A DNA stretch of 64,000 nt from assembly GCA_905221605.1 (NCBI GenBank), contig CAJNDS010002057.1, positions 70,087 to 134,086 of the forward strand, read 5' to 3'. Source of the DNA: Symbiodinium natans. Its lineage: Eukaryota > Sar > Dinophyceae > Suessiales > Symbiodiniaceae. The number at the start of each line of letters is the position of its first letter. Position 1 is the stretch's first letter. This document shows positions 1 to 11,253 of this stretch, one piece after another. Below the pieces are notes generated by a model. It searched no databases. It had not been told where the DNA came from and saw nothing but the letters and a program-made list of their open reading frames with translations. A program made the translations under genes and the position numbers.

Positions 1-712
1 ACATTCGCGCGTGCATTAAAACAACTATTTTTCACGCGCATTTCGTACGCATCATTTGTTTCGTTCACCCATAAGCCCCTATTAATAGTATTCATGCGTC
101 CGTAAACTCCCTTATAATACTATTAATAGTGTTTATGGTGTTCTCTTCACGTGTACGCGCTTATAATATAGTTGTAATGAAAGCACGAACTATATTATAA
201 TAAGCGCGAACTAAGTGAACGAAGAACGGGGCCTTTAATTATACTATTATCGCGCACTTATAATATAATGTGTGTGCGCTTTAATAGTATTATTATAGGA
301 CGCGTGAATCGTGGAAAGAGCGCACACACGGGCTAGTAAAGATAATATGTGCCCGTGAAGATAATAAGAATAGAATGACACGGGCGAAACGATATTAATA
401 CTAGCCCGTGTTCTCTCACTCTTTCACTCATGTCCTCACGCTCCCTTAAAAGCCCTTCCTTTTTCTCTTCTTTTTATTGGGCTTTTAAGGGGACCGCTGT
501 GAGGATATGATTGTAAGGGAGAGAAAGAAGAGAGCGACCGCACGAATCATATGCTTACTGCGTGCGCGATTAAAAAGACTAATAAAAGGAGAAAAGAAAA
601 AGGAAAAGGGCGCACGCATTCGCTTACTTCGTGCACTCATTTGTGCTTTTATTATTATACGGGCGAACTAGCGAGCCGAATGAACGTATTATATGCTCGC
701 GAACTAGCCCGT
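1..712. repeat. Large inverted repeat, left arm (mitochondrial-type)
   Basis: This arm is the reverse complement of 5,664-6,375. Both arms measure 712 bases and can be followed base by base; the obvious difference is a homopolymer run near 470 (a T-rich stretch here, a long A run around 5,900 in the other arm). The arm is itself made of smaller hairpins with stems of 15-40 bases. No protein frame in it resembles a known gene. Since base 1 is the window edge, the arm may continue to the left. Large recombining inverted repeats are typical of dinoflagellate mitochondrial DNA. Confidence 0.9.
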
Positions 713-1696
713 TAAAAGCCTGAATTTTAATAATAAAATCATGCGTCCTTACGTCCTTATATTTTATATTAAAATTATACAGTCTTTTAGTATTATTGTA
801 GCGTACATGCGTGCGGCCAATTAAAACGTACTACTATTATGCCGCACATTTCGTACGCTCATTTCGTTCACATGTTCAGTTAATTCACGCACTCATTGCA
901 TTCGTTTGTAATTCACTTCACATGTTCTCTTCACGTTCTCTATTATAAGGAGTAAGTGAGCCAGCGAACACGACGCATGAATAGAGAACAGAGTGAAGAG
1001 ATAAAGGGAAGTGAATGAAGAACGAAGAAAAAGAGTGTTACGGGCCTAATAAAAGCCCGTAGAATAATACTATTATATTCATGTCCCGGGCACATAATAA
1101 GTACTAAATAGACGCCCGGGATATAAAGTAAAAGAGTGTTGTGTGCGCACATATGATTTTGTTTCGTGCGCATCTTTCGTTCATAATATTACTACGCCCT
1201 TCATGCGTCCTTTCAGTCCTTATAAGGGCGTATTAATATTAGAACTACACCATAATACCCGGGTCTTGGAGCTCTTTGCCCCTATTATTATATTACGGGC
1301 GTACATTAAATAAGCTCGCGCATTTAAAGCCCGTATTATAATAATGGGGAAAAGACCCTAGACTTGGAGATGAAGACAGAAGACTCATGCATCTAGTTCC
1401 AGCTCCAGCGGTAAGACTCATGAAAAGACGAGTGTTATCCAGACCAGGCGTTAACAGGGTCTCAAGGTGTGATGGGTGCTGTCTTAAAGGTTGGGATGGG
1501 TCAATAGGTGTGATATTCTGTCTAGACATTAAGACTCAGCCCCAGAGTACCCCCTTTAATTATAATACTAAAAGGTAAACTTGTGCACGCTTTTTAGTAG
1601 TATAATAAAGGGGGGTAAAAGCCCCAATTAAATGTACTAAATTTTAATATATTCGCGCGCAAGCTTGCAATAATATTAAAACTTAGTGCATTAATG
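713..1696. other. Palindrome-rich mitochondrial spacer
   Basis: AT-rich sequence built from successive hairpins (for example around 1,250-1,350 and 1,555-1,610), separated by short non-palindromic modules. The module at about 1,340-1,545 is less AT-rich and not self-complementary, as the rRNA fragments elsewhere in this region are, and could be an unassigned rRNA fragment. The small open frames here run through the hairpins and do not look like proteins. Confidence 0.6.
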
Positions 1697-1769
1697 GACG
1701 GGGCTTTTACACGGTTAACCTGGCATGCGATTCCAAGGGTGTGAACGGTTAGACCAAGATATGAGAGTT

Positions 1770-1830
1770 AGGGTCAATAGGTGTTTTAGCGGTTACACTC
1801 ATAATAAGTCCTAAGGTAGTACGTGAATTC
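1770..1830 (+). ncRNA. LSU rRNA domain IV-like fragment, chimeric copy A
   Basis: Contains AAGTCCTAAGGTAGTACG, matching the near-universal GTCCTAAGGTAGCGAAATTCC core of large-subunit rRNA domain IV, but the match breaks down after GGTAG: the expected AAATTCCTTG is replaced by TACGTGAATTC. A clean version of the same rRNA segment exists at 12,238-12,087. This copy therefore looks like a recombinant fragment rather than a working rRNA piece. Confidence 0.5.
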
Positions 1831-2028
1831 ACATAGTTCATTCACTCCCCCACATAATAATTATAATGCAAAGGTAAGTTTACGCACGCTTTGCATTATT
1901 ATTATTACGTGGGCCCTTTTCACCCTTATTGTGCTTACATTTCGTGCATTCGTGCGCCAGCTTACAATTCACGAAATATAAGAACAAAAAGGCAGTGAAA
2001 AGACCCGCCCGAAGTCCCAGCCCCAGAA

Positions 2029-2100
2029 TGACAGGATATTACCTCGGGGAGTTAATGGTTGTACTGTGTGGGCAAGACTCATGATGGTACGGTTTCTAAG
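2029..2100 (+). ncRNA. LSU rRNA domain V-like fragment, copy A
   Basis: The string AGGATATTACCTCGGGGAG followed by GTTAATGG...GGGCAAGACTCATGATG aligns with the bacterial 23S segment around 2,430-2,480 (GGATAAAAGGTACTCCGGGGATAACAGG ... CCCAAGAGTTCATATCG). The order and spacing of the conserved blocks are kept. Dinoflagellate and apicomplexan mitochondria encode rRNA in such small pieces. Two more copies lie at 5,089-5,155 and 13,403-13,472. Confidence 0.6.
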
Positions 2101-2340
2101 TCAAGATGGTAATGTCATGAGTGAAGAGTTCATGGGCAAGACTAACAGGTGGGATGGATTCCAGGGTCTAGAGATCATTAGTATTATTCCTAGAGAGCCA
2201 GGTGAACCAGACCGTGAGGCAAGGGTGTGAACGTATGGGCGAATATAATACAAGCGCCCCTATAATATACTAATTTATAAACTAGTGCATGAAATTAGTA
2301 TATTAATAGAGCGGCGCGTATATAATTCGCCCATGTGTTC
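2083..2340 (+). repeat. Repeat unit R2, copy A
   Basis: Nearly identical to 11,254-11,505. It starts with a GTACGGTTTCTAAGTC module that may continue the LSU domain V similarity and ends in a long hairpin whose arms read GGGCGAATATAATACAAGCG and its approximate complement. One difference is 'gagagccagg' here against 'gagagcaagg' there. Confidence 0.85.
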
Positions 2341-3808
2341 ACGCGTGTACGAAAAAGCCCAAATTTTATTATTAAATTCGTGCGTCTTTACACTTCGTTT
2401 CATTCCTTACAATTTAATATAAAATTATATGGTCTTTTTATCTTATTACCCCGGGTGTCTTTATTATATTATTATATGCCCGGGACATAATACTAAATCC
2501 TCATATTATTCTCTTCATGCATCCCGCGGGCAATTTTACTATTTTATTATGAGCCCGCGATAAGAGAATAATAGTATTATAGCACGCGTGAAAAGAACTT
2601 ACTTCGTGCATAATTAGTGTACGGGCTAGTAATAAAGTAATAAGATGTGAACTAGCCCGTATGAATATTTTAATGGCGTTTTGTAATGAATGAAAAGGAA
2701 GCACGAAAACGCCCATTAAAATATTAACGCAGTGAGACAGGATTTTGGAAGAGGAAATAATTTGTAACCGCTAGAAAGAACTGGGTGATGAATCCAAGGG
2801 TCTAGAACTGTGGGCAAAAGACTTAATGGATGGTCTGGGTGAATGACAGTGCGTTCATTGTGCGTTCTTAGTGTTCACTTTACGTTAAGAGACGAACAGC
2901 GTGAGGAGAATGCACAAGATTCAAGGGCCTTTACTATTATATTCAGTTCGTCCATGAAGATAGCTCATTTCATTCATATTTTACGCGCTTTTAGTAAATT
3001 ATAAGGTAGCACGCGTCTGTAAACGACTTTATAATGTATTTCGTGCGTAGACGCGTGAATAAAATAATAAAATGCGTGATGAATAGAATTACAAGAAACT
3101 AAAAGGGGAAAATAAGGGCCTTTTTACTACCTTCGTTCTTATTTCGCTAATTAGCTTATAAATTTAATGACAGGGGAAAATAGGGGCTTCTTTTATTATG
3201 GACTTCTTACTATCTTCGTTCAATCGTTCAGTGAATTCATGCTTTCGTTCACTTCGTTCTCTACATTATAATTCACTTCTCTCACTCCTTTCATAATATA
3301 ATTTATTGGGCGTTTCGTGCATTCTTTACAAACGCCCAAACATTATATTAAAGGAGTGAAGTGAAATACAAGAAATCCAGGGTCAACCAGTAGATTCGTC
3401 CGGTCATGAGGCTAATGATTCACGCACCCTTGGGATAGAACTACGAAGTGAACACATTATTCGTGCGTTTATAAAGAGCGTAGTGATGCATGAAACGCAC
3501 TAATAATGTATGAACGAAGTAAGCACCCTGTCCATCATGAATAAAAGGCCCATAAATGTACTAATTTGTAAAGAAGCGAAGCGAATGCACGAAATTAGTA
3601 CGTTTATTGGGGTCTTTTGGCGGGGCGTGCACTCTTTTCTCTCTTTCTCACACGCATTTAATACGCAGGCAAACTTGTGCGCGCTTCGTATTATAAATGC
3701 GTGAGAGAAACGAAGAGAAAAGGGCCCCACGTAATAATAATAATGCAAAGCGTGCGTAAACTTACCTTTACATTATAATTATTATGTGGGGGAGTGAATG
3801 AACTATGT
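2341..3808. other. Palindrome-rich mitochondrial spacer
   Basis: Successive hairpins with AT-rich stems. The block at about 2,735-2,850 (TTTGTAACCGCTAGAAAG...) and the block at 3,365-3,440 are not self-complementary and are candidate rRNA fragments that I could not assign. A clear hairpin spans 3,728-3,790 and is the inverse of the one inside repeat R1. No protein gene is seen. Confidence 0.5.
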
Positions 3809-4047
3809 GAATTCACGTACTACCTTAGGACTTATTATGAGTGTAACCGCTAAAACACCTTGAGACCCTAACTCTCATATCTTGGTCTAACCGCCGCCTC
3901 ATGACCCCGTAAAACCCTTGTTGTTACTTTATGAACACCCCTATCTCTCGGGGTATTAAGTGAAGAGAGCTCATTTTAATAGTATTGTAAGGCGTGAACA
4001 GAGTGAACAACGCACGAATACTATTAAAAGGAGAGAACGAAGTGAAA
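3809..4047 (-). repeat. Inverted copies of R1 5' part and of 11,018-11,203
   Basis: On the minus strand this carries the same GTCCTAAGGTAGTACGTG module as repeat R1 (3,809-3,840). It then continues into sequence that matches 11,018-11,203 in reverse orientation, including GGGGTCATGAGGCGGCGG and TACCCCGAGAGATAGGGG. R1 and the 11.1 kb segment share a common middle but have different flanks, so this copy joins parts of both, as expected from recombination at a short shared block. Confidence 0.8.
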
Positions 4048-4089
4048 GACGCATGAAATTCATGAACGAACGAAACAAGGAGAAGATTC

Positions 4090-4178
4090 CATGGGAAGGA
4101 GCGTTCACCCTTAGAAGCGATCCGTGAGCTGGGTTAATAGCGTCCAGCGGCAGTTTCTACCTCATGGTCCAGTTGTTG
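4090..4178 (+). ncRNA. LSU rRNA domain V fragment (LSUG-like)
   Basis: The sequence GGAGCGTTCACCC followed by GATCCGTGAGCTGGGTTAAT and GGCAGTTTCTACC matches the 23S segment GGCTGTTCGCC ... GGTACGCGAGCTGGGTTTAG ... GACAGTTCGGTCC, around 2,545-2,610 in bacterial numbering. The GTGAGCTGGGTT core is one of the most conserved stretches of large-subunit rRNA. In apicomplexan and dinoflagellate mitochondria this piece is encoded separately and called LSUG. The flanks at once become hairpin repeats, so the gene is very short. No promoter is recognisable. Confidence 0.75.
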
Positions 4179-4751
4179 CGTTCATGCGTTCACACACTAA
4201 TAATAATATTCACGCGTTAACTTGTAATATTAGTATTAATGTGCTCTCTTATTCTCTTCACGGTAATAATATTAATGACAAGGAGTGAGCGACGCGTGCA
4301 TCATATTATTACAGGTGAAGAAAGAAGAAGAGAGAAAAGCCACATAAAATATACTAAAAAGCGTGCACTTCATTTACCTTTTTAGTACATTTTATTAGGC
4401 TTTTAGTGAACGCAACCTTAACCTTATTGTTAGTACTGTTCCCCCGTTAACCAATCATCCGGGCTGGAACTACGAAGAGAGAAACGAATAAGGGAACGAA
4501 TGTACTGAGTGAGCGCAATGAGTACAGGATGATAGCGGTCTAGATCCTGGAAAAGCCGCATTATAAGGATGAACGAAGAGAAGACGCATGAATGGGCTTT
4601 TTAAGGGAGCAAAAGACCGCCAAGAATGAAGAGAGCATATTATTCGTGCTGGTAATAAGATGTCCAAAAGGTACTAAAAGCCCAATATAATAATAAAATC
4701 GTGATCAAAGCGCGCGTTTCTTGCCTTTGTTCACGCCTTTAGTATTATATT
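4179..4751. other. Palindrome-rich mitochondrial spacer
   Basis: Hairpins at about 4,190-4,260, 4,345-4,400 and 4,675-4,755 fill most of it. The remainder (4,400-4,480) is a short non-palindromic module of unknown identity. No protein-coding signal. Confidence 0.5.
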
Positions 4752-4857
4752 AGATGGGCTTTTACACGGTTAACCTGGCATGCGATTCCAAGGGTGTGAA
4801 CGGTTAGACCAAGATATGAGCGTTAGGGTCTCAAGGTGTTTTAGCGGTTACACTCAT

Positions 4858-4885
4858 AATAAGTCCTAAGGTAGTACGTGAATTC
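4858..4885 (+). ncRNA. LSU rRNA domain IV-like fragment, chimeric copy B
   Basis: Same AAGTCCTAAGGTAGTACG core as copy A within repeat R1. It again lacks the AAATTCCTTG continuation of the clean fragment at 12.1 kb. Confidence 0.45.
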
Positions 4886-5088
4886 ACATAGTTCATTCAC
4901 TCCCCCACATAATAATTATAATGCAAAGGTAAGTTTACGCACGCTTTGCATTATTATTATTACGTGGGGCCCTTTTCACCCTTATTGTGCTTACATTTCG
5001 TGCATTCGTGCGCCAGCTTACAATTCACGAAATATAAGAAAAAAAAGGCAGTGAAAAGACCCGCCCGAAGTCCCAGCCCCAGAATGAC

Positions 5089-5155
5089 AGGATACTACCT
5101 CGGGGAGTTAATGGTTGTACTGTGTGGGCAAGACTCATGATGTTACGGTTTCTAG
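5089..5155 (+). ncRNA. LSU rRNA domain V-like fragment, copy B
   Basis: AGGATACTACCTCGGGGAGT and GGGCAAGACTCATGATG align with conserved blocks of 23S around 2,430-2,480. This copy differs from copy A at one base (ATACT against ATATT) and at the 3' edge (GATGTTACGG against GATGGTACGG). Confidence 0.6.
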
Positions 5156-5663
5156 GGTAGATTTCTAGGGGTTAACAGGAGCTAGAGATAGAGGTTAGGT
5201 GACAGGGAGAGAGCGGTTAACCTTTACTTTTCCTTTCGTACACCATCAATCTCATGACACCTTAACTGCCCGGAGGTTCCAGTCCAAGAACTACTGACTC
5301 TGCCCTAGAATCCGTCCGTGAATGCGTTTACTTCGTTCACTTATTCACTTATAGCCCCTATATTAATAGTACTAAAGGGGTAAATTAATGCACGCCCTTT
5401 AGTACTATTAAGATAGGGCCCTTTAATGATTAATATTATTACGGCGCGCATTCTTTGCCCGTAATAATACTATTAATGATTAAAGGGGAGAAAGAACGTA
5501 GTGTGTGAACTTAGTGATCAAAAGCCCCCATTATAGTATTACAGGGGGCTTTTGGATCACTTCGTTCACTAGTGGTTACGTTCATACTAATATTAATACG
5601 GGCTTACAATGAGTGAACGCAGTGAGTGAAGCGTGAAGCCCGTATGAATATTATGAACGTAAC

Positions 5664-6375
5664 ACGGGCTAGTTCGCGAGCATATAATACGTTCATTCGG
5701 CTCGATAGTTCGCCCGTATAATAATAAAAGCACAAATGAGTGCACGAAGTAAGCGAATGCGTGCGCCCTTTTCCTTTTTCTTTTCTCCTTTTATTAGTCT
5801 TTTTACTCGCGCACGCAGTAAGCATATGATTCGTGCGGTCGCTCTCTTCTTTCTCTCCCTTACAATCATATCCTCACAGCGGTCCCCTTAAAAGCCCAAT
5901 AAAAAAAAAAAAAAAAGGAAGGGCTTTTAAGGGAGCGTGAGGACATGAGTGAAAGAGTGAGAGAACACGGGCTAGTATTAATATCGTTTCGCCCGTGTCA
6001 TTCTATTCTTATTATCTTCACGGGCACATATTATCTTTACTAGCCCGTGTGTGCGCTCTTTCCACGATTCACGCGTCCTATAATAATACTATTAAAGCGC
6101 ACAAACATTATATTATAAGTGCGCGATAATAGTATAATTAAAGGCCCCGTTCTTCGTTCACTTAGTTCGCGCTTATTATAATATAGTTCGTGCTTTCATT
6201 ACAACTATATTATAAGCGCGTACACGTGAAGAGAACACCATAAACACTATTAATAGTATTATAAGGGAGTTTACGGACGCATGAATAATATTAATAGGGG
6301 CTTATGGGTGAACGAAACAAATGATGCGTACGAAATGCGCGTGAAAAATAGTTGTTTTAATGCACGCGCGAATGT
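5664..6375. repeat. Large inverted repeat, right arm
   Basis: Reverse complement of 1-712. Its left end overlaps the GGGCTAGTTCGCGAGC block that also closes repeat R1 copies B and C, so this short block is a shared boundary of two repeat families and a likely recombination point. Confidence 0.9.
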
Positions 6376-9300
6376 ACGCAAAAGACCGTGCAAAATAGTA
6401 GTCTTTTATCGCACGGTTAATATTATTATTGCACGCCCCATTAATTTTCTAGTCTTTTTACTGGCGTGCGTACGGTCATTCGCTTATTCACTCACTCCGC
6501 TCTCTTCACACACCATTAATAATATTAATACTGTGAAGAGAACGCATTATATTAATATATAAGCGAATGAACAGAGTGAATGAACGCATGAAATTAATAT
6601 AAGCGTGAACGTAACTAGACAGTACTTTTATTAGTAGTATTATTAAGGATTACGTGAAGAGAATGCGTGAACGAAACTTGCAAGGGAATGAAATGAACGC
6701 GCGAAGTGAGTAAAACGCATGAACGTAACACGAAGAGAACGTACTTATAATATTACAATGCATGAAGTGCGTAATATAATATGAACGAAGTGTGCCCCTT
6801 TAATATAGTTCTTTTCACGGGGGCACAATAATATTCTCTTCGTAAAATTATGTACGGGCTTATTATATAATCACTAGCCCGTTTACTATTAATATGAAGA
6901 GAATATAATGATTATAACGTAGAGATTTCATTCTATATTAAATTCACTCACTAATATGCTATTTACCCGGGCCATTATTATAATATTGCGGCCCGGAATA
7001 ATAGTAAATGAGAGATAGAGTGTAGAGAGCATATTAATTGTATTTACAAGTGAACGAAAGAAAGGAGTGAGCGCGTGAAATACAATTAATGGGAGAACGA
7101 AACCCACCAAAAATCAACCATTCACTCAGTACATTCTCTTCATATTGTTCATGCGCACGCCTCATAAAAAGACTTACTATTTGGCGTGCATTATTCTTTT
7201 CTCTATTTTTCTTCTTTCTTCATTCCTTTCCTATTTTTGCTTGTTGTTCAATTGAGTTCATGCGTCATTCATATCTTCACTCCTTATAACTCAATTAAAC
7301 AAGCAAAATAAGAGAATTAGAATGAAGAATCCAGTAAAATACACGGGCTTATAATAAAAACGCACGCGTGCACTTCATTCGCAAGCTCATTCGTTTACCG
7401 CACGAAGTAATAATAAGCCCGGGTATTAGTATTATTGCGTGCGTACACTATAAAAGCCCAGTAAAAATACTAATATTTGGGCTTTTGTTTCGTACGCACA
7501 TAAAATTAGTATGTTTCGTGCGTGAATTCATGCGCTCACTGCATTCACTTCGTTCATTTTATTCGCTTATTCGTTCACTCATTCACTACGTTCACACAAT
7601 TATTATATTTCACGCACTTGTTCATTCACGCTGTTCATTCACTTCGTTTGTAAATATAATATTGTGTGTACTTTGTTCCTAATTCTCTTATCTTCGCGGG
7701 CTTTACACGGGCGCACGCATGCACTACATTTATCGTGCGTATTAATAGCCCGCGGTAAACATTAATAATATTATAGCGGGTGAGGGTGGTTGACAGGGCT
7801 TTTCTAGTGACAGGAAGACTCAAGGGGTCCCTATAATTATAGTACTAATTCTAAGGTAAAGTATGCACGCTTAGAATTAGTACATAGAATTATAGGGGCA
7901 TAAAGGACGTACATTATAAGCCCCAATATAATAATACGGGCCTTACGTTCACTTCATGCATTCTTTATAAGTGAACTGGCCCGTAGTATTATAATTGTAG
8001 GGGCTTTTAATGAGTCCTTTACTGCGGTAACTTGTCAATGGTGGTTTTACTGCGTTCATTCGTGCCCCTAATTTAATATTATTATTGTAATCGCGCACAA
8101 GTTTGCATTAAAATAATACTCTTAAAGGGGCACTATGAATGAGGCAGTAAACGCACGCATGACAAGTGAACGCAACAAGACCCAGAAATTGCCTGGACAT
8201 GTGGTCGGTTAACAGTACTAAAAGACCACCATTATTACCCCCTTGTTCACCCATCACACCTATTGACCCTAACTCTGAGACATTACCACTAAGAAACCGT
8301 ACTAAGAACCCACCCTCGGGACCCCAACCGCCTGTCTAACCTTCCGGAATCTCCTAAAAGCCCACATTATAATTACAAACTTGTGCGTGAATTATAATGT
8401 TTGTGGGCTTTTAAGGAGTTCACGGACGGTTAACGGGGGCAGTTGTTACCACAATGAATCCCTGAGTCTTTGGTCTAGTTTTTAGTACCTTTTCCCCTCG
8501 CTCAGTGACCACCCCGGATAGTTTATAAAGAGTGTAGTGAGTGAAGAGAATAATGGAGTGAACTACACGCCCCTATAATATAATTGTAAACTTGTGCACG
8601 AATTATATTATAACGGGCGTGCGTGAACTACATTATGAACGAAGTGAACGTGAAGAGAGCTCTTTTAGTACTAATATTATAAGGGCCCCTATTATTCTCT
8701 TCACTTAATGCGCCCACATAGTATTAATAAGGGCGCTATAATAATTCTCTTCACGTGTTCGCACGCTTGTAATGTAATTCACGCACTGTGCTCATACGTT
8801 CACTTATAATATACTACGTTCATACAATATTAAGAGAATAATACGAACGTAGTGTTATAATAATATAAAAGTACTATTAATATTAATATTATGACCTTTT
8901 ATTAGTATTATTATATTACCGCGGGGTAAAAACGTAATTAACAAGCCCCGCGAAGAGAATTCACTTCGTTCCTTATATTTCGTGCGTATTCATGCTTCGT
9001 TCGTACACTCACTTCATTATAATACGCACGAACTATAACTCTCTTCGTACTTCTATCCCGGGTTCTTGGTCAGTTGTTACCTTACGCACGCACCACCATG
9101 AATCTCTGGACCAAGTTCTATAGTTCATGAGTCTTCTGTCTGTCAAGGGTGCGTTCTTTTATTCATGCGGCTTTATAATGAACGAAGAGTAGCATGAAAG
9201 CCGCAATGAATAAAGTGAACGAAACCACCCTCACCACCCGGTAAACCTTCATTCATAGTATTACCGCGGGCTTCTGTAACCGCACGATAAATGCGTGAAC

Positions 9301-10881
9301 AACGTGAAAAAATGCATGCGTGCGTCTTTTAATAAGCCCGCGTGAATAGAATAATAGGATTATAAGGGAGAACGAAGTGAATAAGATAAAAGCCCCGTTC
9401 TTCCTTCATTGGGCTTTTATCGCATGAACGCAGTGAGCAAAATGAGCGGCCAAATAGAATTTTTGTACGGCCGCATGAACGAAGAGAACACAACGGGCGA
9501 AATGAGAGATAAAAACCGCCCGTATTATTATCTTCATCCTATTGTTCACGGGCGTTCATTCTATTTAATTGGCATTATAATGAGTGAACGTGTGAACGAA
9601 GCATGAATGACAATGAAATAGAAGAACGAAGTAAACAAGAGATTTCTACTGGAAAAATCCTCAATCATAAGCTGTGTCCTGGTGTTCGCTAAAAGACCCA
9701 GCGAAATACAGTAGTTTTAGTGGGTCTTTTGCAGCACATACAATATAATATTATTAACGGGCTAATTTAATAAATAAAATGCAAGGCGTGAAAGAACGCG
9801 CGATTTTATTATTAAATTTACTAGCCCGTGCAACACGCCCACATTAAATATACTAAATTCACGCACAAGTTTGTAATTTAGTATTTTTAAGGGGCTTTTT
9901 GCGTACATTATTATATTATAGCGTGCGGTAAGAATACAAGAACAGAGAGCACGCACTACGTTCTTTGTTACGTTCATACATTCAGTGAATTCATGCGCTT
10001 CACTTATAATTCACTTCATTGTATTCACTTCGTACTATTATCCTATTGCCCGGGCAGTAGTACCATCACCAGTAGATTTACCAAGTGATATAACTACGTA
10101 GTGAATAATTTAATATAAAATGCAAAGAAACGAAGTGAATGCGCGATTTTATGATTAAATTACGAACGAAGTAAGAAGAGAAAATATAATGTGCGTACGA
10201 AATGCGAGCCGTTTTACTATTTTACTTTTGTCTCGCGAAATGTACGCCCTTATAATACAAAAATTGAGTTCTCTTCGCTGGGCCGGTCCTTAGAAAGCGT
10301 CCTTTCCTGCGTCCCTTATTAGTACTACGAAGAGAACATAATGAATGCGCTTATAAGGTAACGCATGAAGCGCATGAATTATGCGAACGTAGTACGGGGG
10401 CAATAATAATACTAATAATGCGCCCCCGGGATAATATGCTGAGTGTAGTGATAGAAGTAAGAACGAAGTGAATAGAATGCGTGCACTTCATGCGTGAATT
10501 TAATTACAAATGAAGTGAACGCATGTATGAACGAAGTTGGGCGTGAAGTGAAAGCGTGAACTGCGTGCGTCATAAATTCCTTACCAATTCACTTTGTTCA
10601 CTTCACTCATTAAATAGCTGGTTCAGAGAGTGGTTTCGTTCTCACTCTTTATTATTGTATTCACGCACTCACTGCGTTCATTTGTAATCCAATAAAAAGA
10701 GTGCGTGAGAACTACACCATTAGTATTATAGTATTAATTTGCCCGGGGGCCTCTTTAAACGTACTATATTATGCCCCCGGTAAACATTATATTAAAAGTG
10801 AAGAGAAAGAGGGAACAAGATTATAAGTGCACGAAGTAAGCGCATGAATCTTGCGAGCGAATGAACGGAACGAAGTGAGAG
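6376..10881. other. Palindrome-rich mitochondrial region without recognised gene
   Basis: Continuous array of hairpins (for example 6,385-6,455, 6,960-7,010, 7,825-7,905, 8,350-8,410, 9,000-9,060, 9,765-9,835), with short words such as GAACGAAGTGAA and CTTCGTTCACTT recurring in both orientations. Non-palindromic modules at about 8,025-8,060, 8,160-8,345, 8,420-8,530, 9,060-9,150, 9,640-9,720 and 10,045-10,085 are candidate rRNA fragments. The 8,243-8,423 block recurs inverted at about 12,833-13,000. The open frames here translate through the stems and resemble no known protein. Confidence 0.55.
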
Positions 10882-10989
10882 ATAAAAGACTAGAAAGATA
10901 AATAACCATAAGATTTCAAGAAAATGCCAATAAAAAAGTTGTAGATTATAAAATTTATGAATTTCCAATATTCTAAAGTTTAGAAAGGT
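10882..10989 (-). CDS. cox3: cox3 fragment: C-terminal helix (helix 7) only
   Basis: Cytochrome c oxidase subunit 3 is a seven-helix inner-membrane protein of respiratory complex IV. Only its last part is here. The minus-strand frame reads FYNLQLFYWHFLEILWLF followed by IFLVFY, matching the conserved C-terminal signature Y-W-H-F-V-D-V-V-W-L-F of cox3, and nothing upstream resembles helices 1-6. Composition changes sharply at both ends: the block is free of the palindromes that surround it. In the dinoflagellate Karlodinium the cox3 message is assembled by trans-splicing a helix 1-6 transcript to a helix 7 transcript, and this fragment corresponds to the helix 7 piece. It could also be a non-functional fragment of the kind common in these genomes. 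No stop codon need be encoded, as dinoflagellate cox3 can gain one by polyadenylation. Confidence 0.75.
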
Positions 10990-11017
10990 GTACTTCGTTC
11001 TCACCCTATTATTATAT

Positions 11018-11203
11018 TCACGCACTTCGTTCTCTCCTTTTAATAGTATTCGTGCGTTGTTCACTCTGTTCACGCCTTACAATACTATTAAAATGAGCTC
11101 TCTTCACTTAATACCCCGAGAGATAGGGGTGTTCATAAGATAACAACAAGGGTTTTACGGGGTCATGAGGCGGCGGTTAGACCAAGATATGAGAGTTAGG
11201 GTC
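11018..11203 (+). repeat. Inverted copy of 3,862-4,047
   Basis: Includes a hairpin (TTTTAATAGTATTCGTGCG and its inverse) and a non-palindromic module starting ATACCCCGAGAGATAGGGGT that runs into GGGGTCATGAGGCGGCGG. The module then joins the same 'gaccaagatatgagagttaggg' text found in repeat R1. It may be part of an rRNA fragment that I could not assign. Confidence 0.8.
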
Positions 11204-11253
11204 TCAAGGTGTGATGGGTGAACAAGGCTGTGGAACAAGAGTGAGAGAGATGA

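Larger units (their letters stand above)
1697..2106 (+). repeat. Repeat unit R1, copy A (carries LSU rRNA-like modules)
   Basis: About 410 bases shared nearly identically with 4,752-5,155 and 13,122-13,475. The unit runs through a module containing GTCCTAAGGTAG, a hairpin with CCCACATAATAATTATAATG arms, a second hairpin, and an LSU domain V-like module. Copies differ by a few substitutions, for example 'gggtcaatagg' here against 'gggtctcaagg' in copy B. Confidence 0.9.
4752..5716 (+). repeat. Repeat unit R1, copy B, extended
   Basis: Direct repeat of 13,122-14,092 over about 950 bases, the first part being also shared with 1,697-2,106. It contains the domain IV-like module (4,858-4,885), the domain V-like module (5,089-5,155), hairpins at 4,910-4,970 and 5,350-5,490, and ends in the GGGCTAGTTCGCGAGC block that is also the end of the large inverted repeat. 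Copy C at 13.1 kb has about 55 extra bases near 13,510-13,565 from an internal duplication of AGAGCTAGAGATAGAGGTTA. Confidence 0.9.

Noticed and set aside
4946-5140. Conserved 64-codon frame MHYYYYVGPFSPLLCLHFVH, also at 13,268
   Set aside because: It is conserved only because it lies inside repeat R1; it runs through a hairpin and a rRNA-like module.
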